DNA of 64,000 bases from Cymodocea nodosa (taxonomy: Eukaryota > Streptophyta > Magnoliopsida > Alismatales > Cymodoceaceae), in NCBI GenBank assembly GCA_036874045.1, contig CM072339.1, positions 1,061,501 to 1,125,500 on the forward strand, in the 5' to 3' direction. Every line of letters starts with the position of its first letter. Within the stretch, counting starts at the first letter, position 1. The translations under genes and the position numbers were made by a program. Shown here in pieces: positions 25,001-38,298 of the stretch. The notes beneath the pieces are model-generated. The model searched no databases and was not told the origin of the DNA. It saw only the letters and a list, made by a program, of their open reading frames with translations.

Positions 25001-26019
25001 AGAGAAACGGCTTTTCAATAATAAAAGGAAGTGACAAACTGGACTCCACATCCACAAATTTCAACAGATCTAGATTGACATATGAAGAAATATAATTTAA
25101 AATAAAGCAGGGAGTACTAGAAGAATCAGATAGGCAAGCAAAATCATGTTGAGTTGTCCACGTTAGTTGTCATATATATAAATATATCAAGCATAGATAA
25201 ATCAGTAACCTAAACAGTTCATTCAAATTCCAAAGTCGGTAAACAGTGACAATGCCTTGGGACAGTTCTTTTATGGTGATGGTAATGTTTTTGCCTTGGA
25301 TTTGAATTATTTGAAGAACATGATAATGGATAGGATTGTGCAGTAGTAGTACCAAAAAGTTTCCAGGACATTACTGGGTCATCGCCTCCAACGTTCATTC
25401 AGCACAGGGTCATCCACTCTAAAACAGGAAGTTCAGAAGAAAAGTCCGCACGGTGCTGGCTCTCCCAAGTCCCAAGAATAAAGCTCCACAAGACAATGTT
25501 GAGTAGAACTTAACTCGCATGGGCATCTGGTTCCCAAGGAGGTCCTCCCCCAATGCATTCCAAATGAGGATTTTAAGAACTAGCAAGGATTGAGGAAACC
25601 CAAAGCAGTCCATTATCTCAAACAAATCCTTCACCTCAGATTGCTGTGTTGTCAGTGAGATCAAATGTTCAAAGCGGGGAAGTGCACAAAATTCTGACAA
25701 ATTTAATGTCGATCTCTAACTGCTCAGTGATTAGTGCAAATGGATGAGCCGAACATCTTCTATCACTGCATCCATTCTTTATGCCAGCAACAATGTTATT
25801 ACTGCTAGAGCCAAGGATTCTTAAATGTATACATGGGCCTTATCAAGCTGTTCAAGGCATCTTTCTTGTAAAACTGTTTCTAAATGGGTTGTTGCATTTT
25901 TCTTGTGATATGGGTAGTACTTTTATTTAGGTTCAAACATAAGACTTTTTTCTTGTAAATTTTACAAGAAAAATGAACAGCTACTAAATCAAGAACTGAT
26001 CAAATACACTAACTACCAT
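22061..26019. other. Intergenic region without recognised genes
   Basis: AT-rich sequence with short simple repeats: (TA)n near 22628-22643 and CA/GT-rich tracts near 23230-23310. A 93-codon minus-strand frame at 25419-25700 resembles no family I know. Nothing else was recognised. Confidence 0.5.
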
Positions 26020-28800
26020 CAACGGTTAGTAGATGGGGCATTGCTTTAATTATCCTTTTTACGGATAGGAGACTTCAATGCAATATTGGAAATGAACAAG
26101 GATTATAAAGGTCATAACTCCACCTAGAACGATCACGGAGATTTTAAGGGTTTTTTTTATCAACATGGTTTAATGAATACTCATCTTAAAGGTCCTGCGT
26201 CATTCGGTGAAATGGAAGTCGTAATAGATGAGAATTTGGATTAAGACATCTCTCGATGGAATCAAATGCAATATTACCTAATGCTAGAACTACACATTTA
26301 CCACAAGTGATTGTGATCATTGTCCCATAGCATTAATTCTTCAGGCCATGTCATGTAACCGCAGAGGTACAAACACATCTGGCCTAAAATTGAGGGTTTT
26401 CAGAACTTTATTCATGTTATGCTTTGCAAATCTCATTCAGAAGCAATTCATGATATTTTGAGGGAAGCAAGAAAGAATCTCCAAAAATGCAGAGGAAATA
26501 AGACAAGCACGCTAGACTTAATATTAATCAAGCAATGGAGGAGATGCCAAAAATAGCAATTGTTGTATCTGCAATGTTTCCACAATCATATCTTCCTGCA
26601 AATAGACCGCTTGACGCCGAATAACATTATTGACACCAACAAACAATGAATGAACTATATGGTGTCAAAAATACTAGGATATTTTTTTCACTGATGTGCA
26701 CCAATCACAAGACAATTTATATACACTTTGTTCTTTTCTTATAAAAATTATATACACCTTGTTATTGAGGATGGGCCACTGGCAATGAACACATAAGAAC
26801 TAGGAGAATCCTCCAAAGAACATTTCAAGAAAGTTTGTACCAATAAGATGGAAAGGACTGTTATCTGCCTATACCTCCATTTAAATGTCTCACACAGCAA
26901 GAACAGAAATGAAGTGATGACAACCATAGCTACGATAAAAGAAGTCAAGAACAGTTTCTTATTGGCAATCCTAAATAGATTCTCAGGTCTAGATATATTT
27001 ACTAATCTGTTCATTCAAAGATTTTAGAATTTACTATCAATGAAAATATTCAGTTTTGCAGTGATTTGTTTATGAATTTTAGTCTCTCAATAACTCTCAC
27101 CATTGCGAGAATTGTCTTAATACCTATAATCAAAGGGTGCTAATCAGCATTCACACTTCAGGCCAATATTCCAGACAAAGACAACAAGTAAGTTAATTGT
27201 TGAAATAATAAAGACCAAAATATGAAGGTCATGTCACAGCTCATTTCCGGCTCCCAAAATGCATTTCTTCCCTAAGAAGCATACATACATTGTTATTGCC
27301 AGAGAAATACTTCATAGTATTGAAGGCAAATGAACAGAAACCTCTTGCCTTATGACTAAGGTGCAGTTAATTTCCAGCTCTTTGGACCAATGATACCATC
27401 TAGAGGATTAAACAAGGCCGCCCATTATCTCCTTTCATTTTCATATTGGCAATGGAATTTTTTAATAAGTTCCTTCAAGATACATCGGCTAGTAGGCTCT
27501 ATGAAGGTTTTGAAACTGGACAGAGAGAAAAACCACGTTTACTTGCAGTGCCTTTCGCAGATAATCTTATTTTTGGGATGGCATCAATTAAAATAAGCTA
27601 AAGTCTTAAGACCTCTTTTGGAGATCTTTTCTGTAGATTCGGGATTAGTTATTAACCATGCCAAATTAAGTTCTTGGAAAAAATGTTTGCACGAGAGTTA
27701 GAGAATGCCTCCTGAATGTCTTAGGCATGAAGGGTATGGAGAAGGACATTACTTGGAAAGCAAAAATTAGAGAAAACAGGAAAGCACAAATTCAAATTAT
27801 TGAAGACGAAATGGAAAGAAAATTACATATCCAAAAAGCTAAGCTTTTTCCACATATAGGGAAGACAACGTTATACAAAGCCTCCTTGTGCTAAGTTGAA
27901 ACTTATTTTATGACACCCACTGTAATAACAAAGCATAATGTATTAAGATCAACAGGTTGGACAGGAAATTTTGGTGTAGTTGAGTCTCAGGAGGGGTGCC
28001 TCTGAAGAAATGAAGGGAGAATTTCTGCATCCTTCGATATACAGTGGACTGTGGAGTCAATGCCAAGGGACCCTTACATGAATCTTGCCCTACTCATGTC
28101 TACCATAAAAAGGCTACAAAACAACTAGTACAACCACTTCATAGTAAATTGTTATGGAAGGGACTTGGAATGAGGGATTTTGATAGGTAATTTTCTATAA
28201 TGATAGTGTTTTTGTCTAAATTCAAATATAAGACTTTGTCCCACACAATAAAATGCAAGATCAAATGAGCTTTCTCACAGTCAGATTTTGACAGGTTCTA
28301 CTATAACATGGAAAGCCATTAGGAAGATCGTTGGGTTATCCTTGAGACCCAGAAGCACAAAGGATATTCATAGAGCACTTTTCGATAAAATGATGCTTGA
28401 AGCTTTATCGCTCAATCTTCTTTCCCTTACATTCTGAGAAATACAAAAGACTTCTGCCAACAAGAATAACGTTATTCAGGATCTCAGAGAGAGCAACTGC
28501 TAGCTGTTAGCCTACAAAAACTAGGCAAGCGAAAATCTTTAATGATATACCCAATACATGCTTTGTAATGAGGGGCATGGAGAAACATTTGAACATTTAC
28601 GAATATATTGTGATGCATGCTTGTTACAAGCATCTCTACTGTTAATATGCAGGAATCATAAAATCAAACAGGAATTCTCTTCCCACTCATTGTCTACAAC
28701 CAATGGCTGGTATGGAAGATGATATGCAAAGTGATATTTGAAGATGTCAATTTACAAATTACAAACACCTCTGGAGTTAGCTAGGTTGGAAAGCTCATGC
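26020..28800 (+). mobile_element. Degenerate L1-type LINE (ORF2 remnant)
   Basis: Three domains occur in the order of an L1-like ORF2, broken by many stops and frameshifts. Near 26068 is the endonuclease motif GDFNAILEMN, followed by HLKGPA and a CDHCPIAL-like SDH box near 26310. Near 27403 is reverse transcriptase KQGRPLSPFIFILAME, followed by PFADNLIF (the FADD box) and SGLVINHAKLS. Near 28560 is a zinc-knuckle-like CNEGHGETFEHLRIYCDAC, as in the zf-RVT domain. No target-site duplication or poly-A tail was located, so the ends are approximate. Confidence 0.75.
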
Positions 28801-30941
28801 AGAATCATCAAATTTTTAAAAGCTCATGCAGGAAAAACTATCAACCTTAGCTCTAACGCAAGATGAATTATTGCTGTAAATGATATCTTAATATTATCAA
28901 CAGTCTCAGAAAACAATATATCTTTTCTGTTCTGAAAGAGAAATATACATAGTAAAGGTAACCTTTTCACAATCATTTATTTTGCTTGTAAAGATTTATA
29001 CATTGTATGATTAAAAGCATGTCCCAACATTAAAAAGGTATCCAATATCCACGAAAAAATTGGAGGAGATCAGATAACACGCTATTGGAATTTCTTTTGC
29101 TGAATTACTTTCCTGTTTTCGTTTGTTTGAAAAATACCAAAACTAATGTGAATGACCAGAAATGTAGAAAAAAACCGAAAAAAATATATTTATCTAGAAT
29201 AGTTATGACCATTCAAGATAGCTTCTCTAATCTTATAAGTTAGTCAAACCATTAAAGTCATGCATAAAGGATTGCTTAATAAGATTAAACCATTGATTAT
29301 TTGCCACCATCAACTTCGAATAAACTAGCTTTTTTAAGTTGGTTCTTTTTAGAACTTATTTTAAGAGTTTTTTGATCTTATGCTCTTTTTTGGATGCATT
29401 AACCTTCAACTATTGTTTTTTGAAGATGTCAAAAAGTAGGGTAAAATGAATCTACAAAGACAATATGACTCCTTTATAATATCAATGCATCAATGAGGGT
29501 AAAATGAGATAAAAGTGATATTTATTGTTAGCAATTTCAAAAGAAAACTGGCTTTGAAATCTTAAAAGGAGATTCGCATTTTTAGTTCAAAAAAAATTGG
29601 AAGATGAACGTCAATGTTTTGATCATTCTTGTCATTTTTAAAGATTTTTGGTTAACTTATTTGGTTCCCAACGTTTTTGGAAGGAAAAAGTTTCAAGATA
29701 AGTGTATCACCAAACATGGGAAATACAATGATCTATTGTGAAAAAAGGTTTCACAATGACGTGGTTGTCATGAACCAGCCCACTCATAAGAGTGAGAACT
29801 TCAGCCTATAAGTGCCAAATCTGGCCTATTGTATTAAGAATCTTTTTTATAATTTATGATTCATGATATGTATACAGAAAAGATGGAGAGTGGTGAGTAA
29901 GTCTGTTGGAATGTCTAGATGCTGGGACTCTAAATCCAAATTGATTAACAGATCATGGTTCCAGATGCATGTGTATCTATTTTCCACAGAAATTAGACTA
30001 CTGAGAAATACCCATTGAGAGCACAACTAATGAAGTTAATATGTAGCACGAGAAGAAAGTGGAAGACAACCAAATAAATGTGAGGAAAACAACTCGAATA
30101 CAGCACAACAATGTGAAAATTTACCAGATCTAATACAAAGCAGAAAGCTTCACCATATATGATGATGGAGCCGCCACAGCTCTTGAAAAAAGCTGCTTCA
30201 AAGTGAACGTCATTTGAAATTTTTTGTCTCACAACATATTTGTTCACATGGAAGGCCACACAGATTAATTAACTACAGGAAATCAAATTAGTGGTTCAGT
30301 AGATAAGGAGAAAAAAACGAAGGTTTCCAACTAAACACATCACTCGGAGGTGCTGAAGCAACTCTGTAAATCTTGATGTGTTCTACAAGAGATATAAAAG
30401 AGAATAAAGGCAACAGCAAAGACAAGCGTGTTCTACACTTCTAATAAAATAAAAGGGAGAGGAGAACAGAAGTGAGACGAACCAGCCATTCCCACCAGTC
30501 GATGCATAAAAATCAGTGTCCGGTCTCTTTGTTTCTCTCCTCGAAGAAAATAAGGACGCATGAAGAGTGAGATCACAACTCACACTATTCGGAAACTACA
30601 GCTCAACATCGCCCAGGATTACCGGAGAGCGCCAGGGGAATGGCATATTCCTGCTACGTCACAAACTTGAAACACCAACGAAAAAGTTCATATCCAGGGA
30701 ACTCCATCCACATTTTATTCTACTGCGGCTGGTGCGAGATCAGCTTCCCTTCATAACAATAGCTGCAATGAATCAACCAACGAGCTATTCGTTCGTGAAG
30801 AGGCCGAAAACGATCGCAATCGGATTACCCACAAACTTCACAAATCCAATCGTACACCTTCAACATCAATCTCCTTGAATCCAAAGTCGCCAACAGTTCT
30901 TGTTTTTTTTCTCGACAGAGAACAACACAGAAGAAATCTCG
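28801..30941. other. Intergenic region downstream of the NPH3 gene
   Basis: AT-rich sequence with no recognised coding content. The right part is presumably the 3' untranslated region of the minus-strand NPH3 gene. Short frames such as 29993-30259 and 30567-30878 resemble no family I know. Confidence 0.45.
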
Positions 30942-33174
30942 TCACGAAAACGATCGATTTCTCCTGTGCGTACGCGTACGCGTCGTCGTCTTCGATTCCT
31001 TTGCAGTGGCCGAACCGACGAAATCACTAGCTCCACTGCAACTAGTGCTTCTACTCTCGGACCGCATAGCAGCCAACACACTCCAAAATCCCCGGATCAA
31101 TCTCCTTCCAAGCCACCTCCCGCTCTTCGAATTCCTTTCCATCCCCACTATTACCGTCTCCTGCTCTTCCTCCTCCTCCTCCTCCTCCTCCTCCTCCTTC
31201 TCTGCCTCCGCAAAAAACCTACAGCTCTCCGACCGAATCCGTACGGACTCCGTTTCTCCATTCACTTTATGCTTTCCCTCCTCCCTCAATCTCCCCCTCA
31301 TATCCGACAGCTCCTGCTCCAACATTTGGATCCGGAGGTACGTCGCCTCCATGTTCTCCTTCAGATTCTGCGCCTGCCGGGTTGCCGCGTCCCGCTGGAG
31401 TATGTCCCCGAGAGTCACAGCTCCGATGTCGCTGGGAGTGGAGGTGACGTGTGTCTTGCAGACACGGTCGTAGAAGGAGACGCGGGTGTGGAATTGTTCC
31501 ACCAGCATTGCCTGCACCACGAACCGTAGCGGCATCCTGGGGTTTCGTACCAAGTGCACGAGCTGTGTCCGCGACAGCTTCTTGCAGTCCACAACCGAAC
31601 AGATCCGGTTCTTCTCCTCCTCCGTCAATCTCTTCCCCTCGAAGTTTTTCTGCTAAAAAATGTTCTTCTCAGAGAAATGCTCAAAAAATGAATCGTTCGA
31701 TTTCTAGGGTTTTTCCCACAACTATTTCCATGAAATACTCCATCAGATTACCTCCAGGTAGTGGTCGACGATGTTGTAGACGAGATCGTGCTCGAGTCGG
31801 TCGTGTATCGCATCCGCTATCATCTGGAATTCCTCCGTTTTGGTTGTCAAGACATCATCTAACCAAACCGAATTCCCTAACTCGGTTCCTCCTCCACCAG
31901 CCACGATTAAGGCTTCAATGCACCTCGCAGCGAGGAACGCCGCCGACCGCGCCGCGTCGCTGAGGAGACCCAGGCAGGTTCTGAGGACGACCCCAGCGTG
32001 CTCCGCACTGGATGCGACAGTCTGGCAGAAGTACCACTCCGTCCTCTCCAGTAGACTGCCATCGCCCTCGAGTTTAGGGTTGTCGTCGTCGTCGTCGTCG
32101 TCCATATCCAGCCACTCGGCAGCGATTCGAAGTGCGGCGACATTGTAGGGCGTTATGGAGGCGTCGGCGCCGTAGCAGAAGCTGGCGACGGCGGCGAATA
32201 TCTCCGGCGTTATGCCTGACGGCGGGGAGATGGTCACAATAGAGGGGGACGATTCCGCCACGTGGCGTCTCAGATAGCGGCTGTGCGACACTAGCGGCTC
32301 CTGAAGGGTGACAGATAAGATTAGTAAATACTCCCATACTTCCGACTTATTACGGAAATAGCATTGAATATATTTATTCGAGAAGAAAAATCATACTGGC
32401 AGCAATGGGACCCAATGATGTGACAGTTACCTACGCACCCTTAGGCAATTTAAATCAAATTTTTTTTATTAATTACAATACTCTATATATACATTTCCTT
32501 TTGATATTTTTGAATATTCCGAGTTAAAAAGACATGAATTTTTCATAGTGCAGGAACCTGTTGGTTCACGAACACTTCAAATTTTCCAAAGAAAAGTTAA
32601 ATTGTTCGACCAGTGGTAAAGGACGTAACTTTTGGAGTGTTGTTATGAAAAGGTAGATGGGAAGATGTTCTTCTTCTTTTTTTGACAAAAAAGTGAATTC
32701 TTGTTCTTGAGCTGGACCGCACAATTACCTCATGAAGGTGGAAGATGTGGTCGTAGACGCGGACCGACACCTCTGCCTTGGATCCTGTCGTTCGTGACCT
32801 GGAAGTGACCAGAAGAGAAAGCTTGATTTCGAAATCTAGAACCCAAAAGAGAAGCAAACTGCAAAAGAGATTGATTGATTCCACACCTCCTTTTGAGAGG
32901 AAACAAAAGGGAGGGGAAGGGGAAGGGGAAGGGGAAGAGGAAGAATTTAAGGAAAGAAGAAAGGGCAAGGTACCACCAACCATTCTTCCACTGTTCTCTG
33001 TAAAGAAGCCATCAGTGAGGAGGAGGAGGAGGAGGAGGAAGAGGAATGGGTGCAAGAGGTAGGAGACGGCGGCGTAGGGGAGGGGCCTGAAGAAGAGCAC
33101 TTGGAGCCTTCGTCTTCCGCTTGTTCCTCTTCGTAAATGGTGTCCGTCACTCCAAGACCATTCCAACCTCTCAT
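30942..33174 (-). CDS. BTB/POZ domain NPH3-family protein (At3g49900-like)
   Basis: Four exons join in consistent phase: 32981..33174 (start MRGWNGLGVTDTIYEEE), 32729..32798, 31752..32300 and 30942..31649, giving 506 residues. The BTB domain begins at VSVRVYDHIFHLHE and continues EPLVSHSRYLRRH and ITPEIFAAVASFCYGAD. The NPH3 domain follows, with WLDDVL, LEHDLVYNIVDHYLE, LTEEEKNRICSVVDCKKLS and NPRMPLRFVVQAMLVEQ. A coiled coil (ATYLRIQMLEQELSDMRGRL) and a basic C-terminal tail close the protein. Such proteins act as CUL3 substrate adaptors or plasma-membrane phototropin/auxin-transport partners. This subgroup is uncharacterised as far as I know. A poly-Asp run in exon 3 and a poly-Glu run in exon 4 are encoded by trinucleotide repeats. 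Exon 4 could start three bases earlier (CAG) without changing frame. The first donor (AATG/GTTGGT) was chosen by phase and is the weakest junction. Confidence 0.85.
31167..31200. repeat. (TCC)n run in the last exon of the NPH3 gene
   Basis: About eleven TCC units on the plus strand encode a poly-Glu tract of the minus-strand gene. It lies between the coiled coil and the basic C-terminal tail. Confidence 0.9.
32912..32940. repeat. (GGGGAA)n short tandem repeat
   Basis: About four hexanucleotide units lie in the first intron of the NPH3 gene. On the minus strand the tract is pyrimidine-rich, in keeping with an intron 3' region. Confidence 0.8.
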
Positions 33175-34971
33175 CTTTCTCTTCCTCCACCTTCTACTTA
33201 CCACTTGGGCTCCTCCTTGGAAGACCGATCGACCTCCTACCTAATTCTCTCCCTCTCTGCTATTGCCGGTGGGGTTGGGAGGAAGAGGAAGAGGAGAAGG
33301 GGATTTGAATAGGAGGTAGCGCATTCAATGCAAGCATGTGAGTCGCCATAAATGCCTATCATCCCACCTCCTCTTCCATGTCACCACTGTTTCTCGCTCT
33401 CGAGAATTTGCGTTTCCATCGGATCATGCACTCTCGTGACTCGCAAATCTCCTCCCACACGTCATTATTTTTTTTTAACTTAATATTTAAAATAAAATTT
33501 AAAAATGGATATCTATGAATGCATTTCATGTAACAGTGTTTTGTATTTATTATTGTACGACGTTCGAGTTGGAATTCTTGTTAAGCACAAGATTCTAATG
33601 TCTAACAGGTGTTTGTATATCAAACACCTGAAAAAAAAATTTGATATTTTTTAGGTGCTTTTTATCTCAAAAGGATTTTGATATTTTTCTTTAGTATATA
33701 AAAAAAAAATTATTTTTTGATTTTTTATCTTCAAAATTAATAAAAATATAAATATAAATTATCACAGAATATATTAATAACATATAATTTTCATATAAAA
33801 ATTATTTATGTTCTTAATAAATGAGAATTAATATCATAAGATATATGTTGAATAATAAAAATATGTGAAATATATTTTATATTGTAATTATTATCATAAA
33901 TGACTCTATCTTATATTATCTATGATAAATTTTATTATTCTCTATTACATAGATAAATACAAAAAATAAATCAACCAATACAACAATACAGTCAACAGCT
34001 TCACGGTAATTTAAAACACTCACCAAATATAACAACTAGTTGAGTACATGCATGTTTTTCCTTTTTATGAGAAAAAAGAAAAGGCAACACTGATGAAGTG
34101 TTCAGTTATGTGTTTACTAGAAAATTAAACGATCTTCTTCATGCTAATCATAGAGATTTACCCGTAAAGTTACGTTAAATTCTCCGTTGCATGATTCTCC
34201 AGAGTTACTCTCGTGGAAAATTAGTTGAATTTTGTTATACAAATAAATTTGAAAACTACAGTGCATCTTACAGTTAAGATTTTAATTTGATTTTACATTC
34301 AAGATAAATCGTTTATAAAAGAAAATATTGTTAAAAAAGGAGTATTACTTGGTTTCATTGTAAGATTTGTTTAAGAAGCACAAATCACTTATTTATTGAT
34401 TGTAAAATAACAAGTAAAATCTGATCATTTTTAATTGATGGATGGAAGACATAATTTGTTAAATAAAAATTTTATTATCTCTGCTTTTCTTCCAAACTTT
34501 TAATATGACTTTTCTTGTAATAAAAATGTTTGGTATTTTTTCTCAAGTCATTTATTTAGATCTGTTGGATTTAAAAAATAACAAAGTCTTTAATTACTCG
34601 TCAAAAAATATCAACTCGATGTTTAAAATATGGTTAACTCTGCGTATTGTTGACTAGAAAGCTCCTTAATTACTCCTTTTAGGACACTGACAGGGATATT
34701 AATAACTCGAATTCAGCAAATCACCACTTATTCAAGAAGATGAGGAGACGAACTTAAAGGAGAATAAAATAAATTATTTTCCCATTTTCTACTTTAATTA
34801 GAGTTGTTGTTCAGGGAAGAAGTACTTAATTGCATAAGGGTGAGATTAATTTAATTATGCGTTTAACGTCACGCACGTGGGTTTGGATGACGTAAAAATT
34901 CCATGATTTCAAAAGATTTTTTCTTTTCAAAATCATTTCTAAAAACTAGGATTTTAGAAAAATAAACAAAT
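33175..34971. other. Upstream region of the NPH3 gene and AT-rich intergenic DNA
   Basis: The first 250 bases are moderately GC-rich and probably hold the NPH3 promoter and leader. The rest is AT-rich with no coding content. A G-box core (CACGTG, 34874-34879) and a nearby TGACGT element lie just before the tRNA gene; no target gene is evident. Confidence 0.45.
34957..34962 (-). terminator. RNA polymerase III terminator of tRNA-Ala
   Basis: A run of five T on the minus strand lies about ten bases after the tRNA 3' end. This is the usual Pol III stop signal. Confidence 0.7.
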
Positions 34972-35044
34972 TGGAGATGCGGGGTATCGATCCCCGTACC
35001 TCTCGCATGCTAAGCGAGCGCTCTACCATCTGAGCTACATCCCC
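34972..35044 (-). tRNA. tRNA-Ala (anticodon AGC)
   Basis: A 73-base cloverleaf without intron. The acceptor stem is GGGGATG/CATCTCC (one G-U pair) with A at the discriminator position. The A box reads TAGCTCAGATGG, the anticodon arm CTCGC-TTAGCAT-GCGAG presents AGC, and the T arm is CGGGG-ATCGATA-CCCCG. It matches the usual plant nuclear tRNA-Ala(AGC) sequence apart from perhaps one base before the T arm. The AGC anticodon is read as IGC after A34 editing. Confidence 0.96.
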
Positions 35045-37065
35045 GACTTGAAATGTAATGAATTATAGTTTCTGATTACAAATTATTATAATATTTTCTT
35101 ACTGCATTCAAACAATAGTTTTTATTTAGATGTAAAATAAATTATTTAGTTAGAAATTTTTTAGTACATTTTCATGATATCACTTAAGGTATGCTCGATT
35201 GTTCTTTATTAGGAGACAGTAATTAAGTTTTTACGATTATGTGTCTTTGAATTTGATTATAAGAAATTAATCTTTTTAAGGCATCACTTGATAACTAAAG
35301 TTTTAATTGTAAATTGATTATTTGATTTAATTCATGACTTTTTTTATTTTTATCATCAAACATGCATCATAATCTTATTAAGCAATATAATTTAATTATA
35401 TTATATGCAAGGTTGTGACAAACTAAATAGAACCTTATTTGTTTGAAGGTTGAATCCATCAAGTTGTTTAATGAATTTCACATTTGTCAACGTTTTTGAA
35501 TTGCTGCTTGTGCAGTCATGGTTTTAGAAAAGGACTTGCTCACGTCAATGACTTCAGGTCAATGGTTCTTGATTAACGGGAAGAATTGTGATAATTTCCA
35601 TGAGTAGTTTAACATTGAAGAAATTCAATTACTTAACTTTGGAACTAATTGTTCATTGAATCTTAAAAATCTACAGTCAACATGTCACCTAAAAGTGCTT
35701 GCACCCAAAAAATTTAGAAAAGAAAAAAAAAAAATGCGATCAAAGAGAAATTAAAAGAAAACAAGTTTGTTGAACCTTAATTTTATTTGACTTAGTACTC
35801 ACAAGAAAAATTCGTTCTCCCACCTTAGCTACAATGACACGTTCTGAATATAAAAAGTATAAATTTAGGATATATTTTACATGATAACGAGAGACCACGA
35901 TATTTTAATATTTTTACTTAATGCTGGGGAGTGATCGGGCCACGACCCCAGTCCATCACCCTCAGATATTGGGCTAGCCCATTCAGCCCATGTCCCGGAC
36001 GTCACCGATCGAACGCATCGTCACCATCTCACCTGTCTATCATCCTTCCATTCCAAACATCTTATCTATGCCTTTTTTATAAAAAAATGGGTCACCGATG
36101 GAACAATACCGTACTCATTAGAACTTTAACAATTCGCTTAATTTAAATCATACTTCTTGTCTTGCCTGTCCGACTTCCACGTCGAGATGTATTTGGCACC
36201 CTCTTTTTAATTTTTTTTTATGTATTTAGCAACCTACCCTACCTTTGTCATGTCCAAACTACTTTCCCTGTATTTTCAAATCCTAAGTTCGGTCTACCTT
36301 TGGGGTGCATGGTTTTGTCTGTTTCGAATCAAATCAAAACCCCTTCGTCTTAAAAAAAAAAAAAAAACCAAATTATTAAAAAAATTGATCGATCATTCAT
36401 TCTAACATATACATATAAATGCAATCTTCTTATAAATCACGATATATCAAAGATGATATCCTGTATCATAAGTAGTAAAACACGCTATTAAATGTTTTTT
36501 TTGCTCTTCTTATAAATTAGACAAGCAATCATGTTTAAAACCATTTATCAGGGCAAAATGCTTAACTTAAATAACCTAACGTGGAAAAGTATTTCCAGAA
36601 TAAAAAGTCCCTTGCTCACAGAAGAATGTGGAAAATAAGTTGAGAATATTACTAAGTTCCAACTTATTTCAAAAAAGAAAAAATTTATTGAACAAGCAAA
36701 TTGAGAATATCTTACAGAATAAGCAGTAAAATAATCTGTTAAATGATTATATACTTTTTTTATAAGTTACATAAATAATTGTGTTAAAAATCACTAATTA
36801 CGATAAGCACTTAACTTAAATGGTCTATTGCAAAAGAAAAAAAAAACGTACTTCCAAACATTAAACGAACAAAAAAACCCAAAACAAACACATCGAAAAA
36901 GAGAAAATCAAAAACCAGGAACCAAATTCTCAAATTTGTCCACAAATTCCCCGTTCCACGTGAACTCAACGGACGTTGGGAGGAAGAAAATTAGCATAAG
37001 AAAATGGAAGATTAGCTGAAGTAAACGATCGCCTTTCATCCCCTAAACCGCACCACGCCATCGCA
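35045..37065. other. Intergenic region without recognised genes
   Basis: AT-rich and A-rich tracts; short frames only. The right end, from about 36900, should contain the 3' untranslated region of the minus-strand D14 gene. Confidence 0.5.
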
Positions 37066-37950
37066 TCACCTGGGAAGCGCCCGGCGGAGCACCGGAACGA
37101 GCAGTGCCGGCGCACTGAGGTGCGGCAGGTGCCCCTCCGTGTTGAGTATCTCCACCGTGCTCTTGCCCGCGATGTGGGCCTTGAGATACGCCGCGACGGA
37201 AATCGGTACAGACACGTCCTTGGCGGCCTGGACGATGCAGCAGGGGACCTTGACGAGGCCCAAGACTCCCCTGAGGTCGCTGTTGAAGACGATCCTGGAG
37301 ACGAACAGGGTTATGTCCGGCCTCATGTTAAAAAGAGTCCTGCTGAATTCCCTCACCGCGGCAGGCACATCCGCGCCTACAGCCAGCGGAGCGAACCCAC
37401 GGACCCACGCTTCGTAGTTGGCTTCCATTGCGGCGAAGACCTTCTCGATTTCGCCCTTCTCGAACCCTCCGTGGTAATCCCCGTCATCCAAAAACCTGTA
37501 AGAAGTAGTTCTACTTAGAAATCGTTGACTTATTCACGATTTTCTTCTTGGGAGGAGGGGAGGCGGGGCGTTAGTTTACCTGGGAGAGGCGCCGAGGAGG
37601 ACGAGTTTGAGGAAGAGGGAAGGGCGGCGGATGGCGGCGAGGATGCCGATCATGGCGGAGACGGAGTGGCCCACGAAGTAGCACTGGTTTACGCCGAGCG
37701 AATCGAGGATGGAGAACAGGTCGTCGACGTAGGGGTCGAGGGTGGTGTAGCGGCGGATGTCGAAGTGATCCGGGTTGACGCTGCCGGCGCACACGAGGTC
37801 GTAGAGGACGACGCGGTAGTCCCTGGTGAAGTAAGGAAGAATCCGATTCCACGCCGACTGATCGGTGCCGAAGCCATGGGAGAACACCACCACTTTCTTG
37901 CCGTCGCCAACCATTCTCACGTTCAGTATCTCCAGCAGCGGATTCCCCAT
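37066..37950 (-). CDS. D14: DWARF14 strigolactone receptor (alpha/beta hydrolase)
   Basis: Two exons, 37580..37950 and 37066..37495, join in phase 2/1 at ASPR/FLDDGD, giving 266 residues, the normal D14 length. The catalytic triad is visible: Ser96 in GHSVSAMIG, Asp217 in AAKDVSVP and His246 in EGHLPHLS. The oxyanion region [12 protein letters not shown] is near residue 23. [14 protein letters not shown] and the cap sequence [25 protein letters not shown] favour D14 over its paralogue KAI2, which has YDNMGAGTTNPDYF instead. D14 hydrolyses strigolactone, retains the product covalently and then recruits the F-box protein D3/MAX2 to degrade D53-type repressors, suppressing shoot branching. The single intron position is as usual for D14 genes. 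Confidence 0.95.
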
Positions 37951-38088
37951 CGTCGCCGCGCTTCACCTTCGGCTGCAATCAGACCTCTGGGAATTATCTG
38001 ATCACAGCCCAGTCCCCACCATTCCTCGCGAAGAAACGAGCGGAAGCTTTAGGTTTTCGTGAGGGGACCGGAGGAAGCCGGGGAACGC

Positions 38089-38096
38089 TATTTATA
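38089..38096 (-). promoter_or_regulatory. TATA box of D14
   Basis: TATAAATA on the minus strand, about 140 bp upstream of the D14 start codon, a typical distance for a plant leader of about 110 bases. Confidence 0.6.
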
Positions 38097-38292
38097 TCAT
38101 TTTTTCCCCCCCTTTTTTTGTGAATTATTTTTATCCAGAGAACGATGCTTGCTTATCTGCAAGAATAGTTCGCCGCGGCCACCGACTCACTTGCCTTCCC
38201 GAGGTCTTGATGCATCCGACGGCCGAGATGGTGCGATCGGATTTGCGGATCTTGGACGCCACCCGAACTATATTCTTCTCCTCCGGCGGGCC

Positions 38293-38298
38293 CACGTG
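38293..38298. promoter_or_regulatory. G-box (CACGTG) upstream of D14
   Basis: A palindromic CACGTG core in CCCACGTGTA, about 340 bp upstream of the D14 start codon. G-boxes bind bZIP and bHLH factors. Function here is inferred from position only. Confidence 0.4.

Noticed and set aside
25419-25700. 93-codon minus-strand frame
   Set aside because: No family match and no neighbouring exons; possibly part of decayed repeat DNA, but I could not support this.
30900-31529. 209-codon plus-strand frame
   Set aside because: It is antisense to the last exon of the NPH3 gene and consists mainly of repeat-derived Leu/Pro runs.
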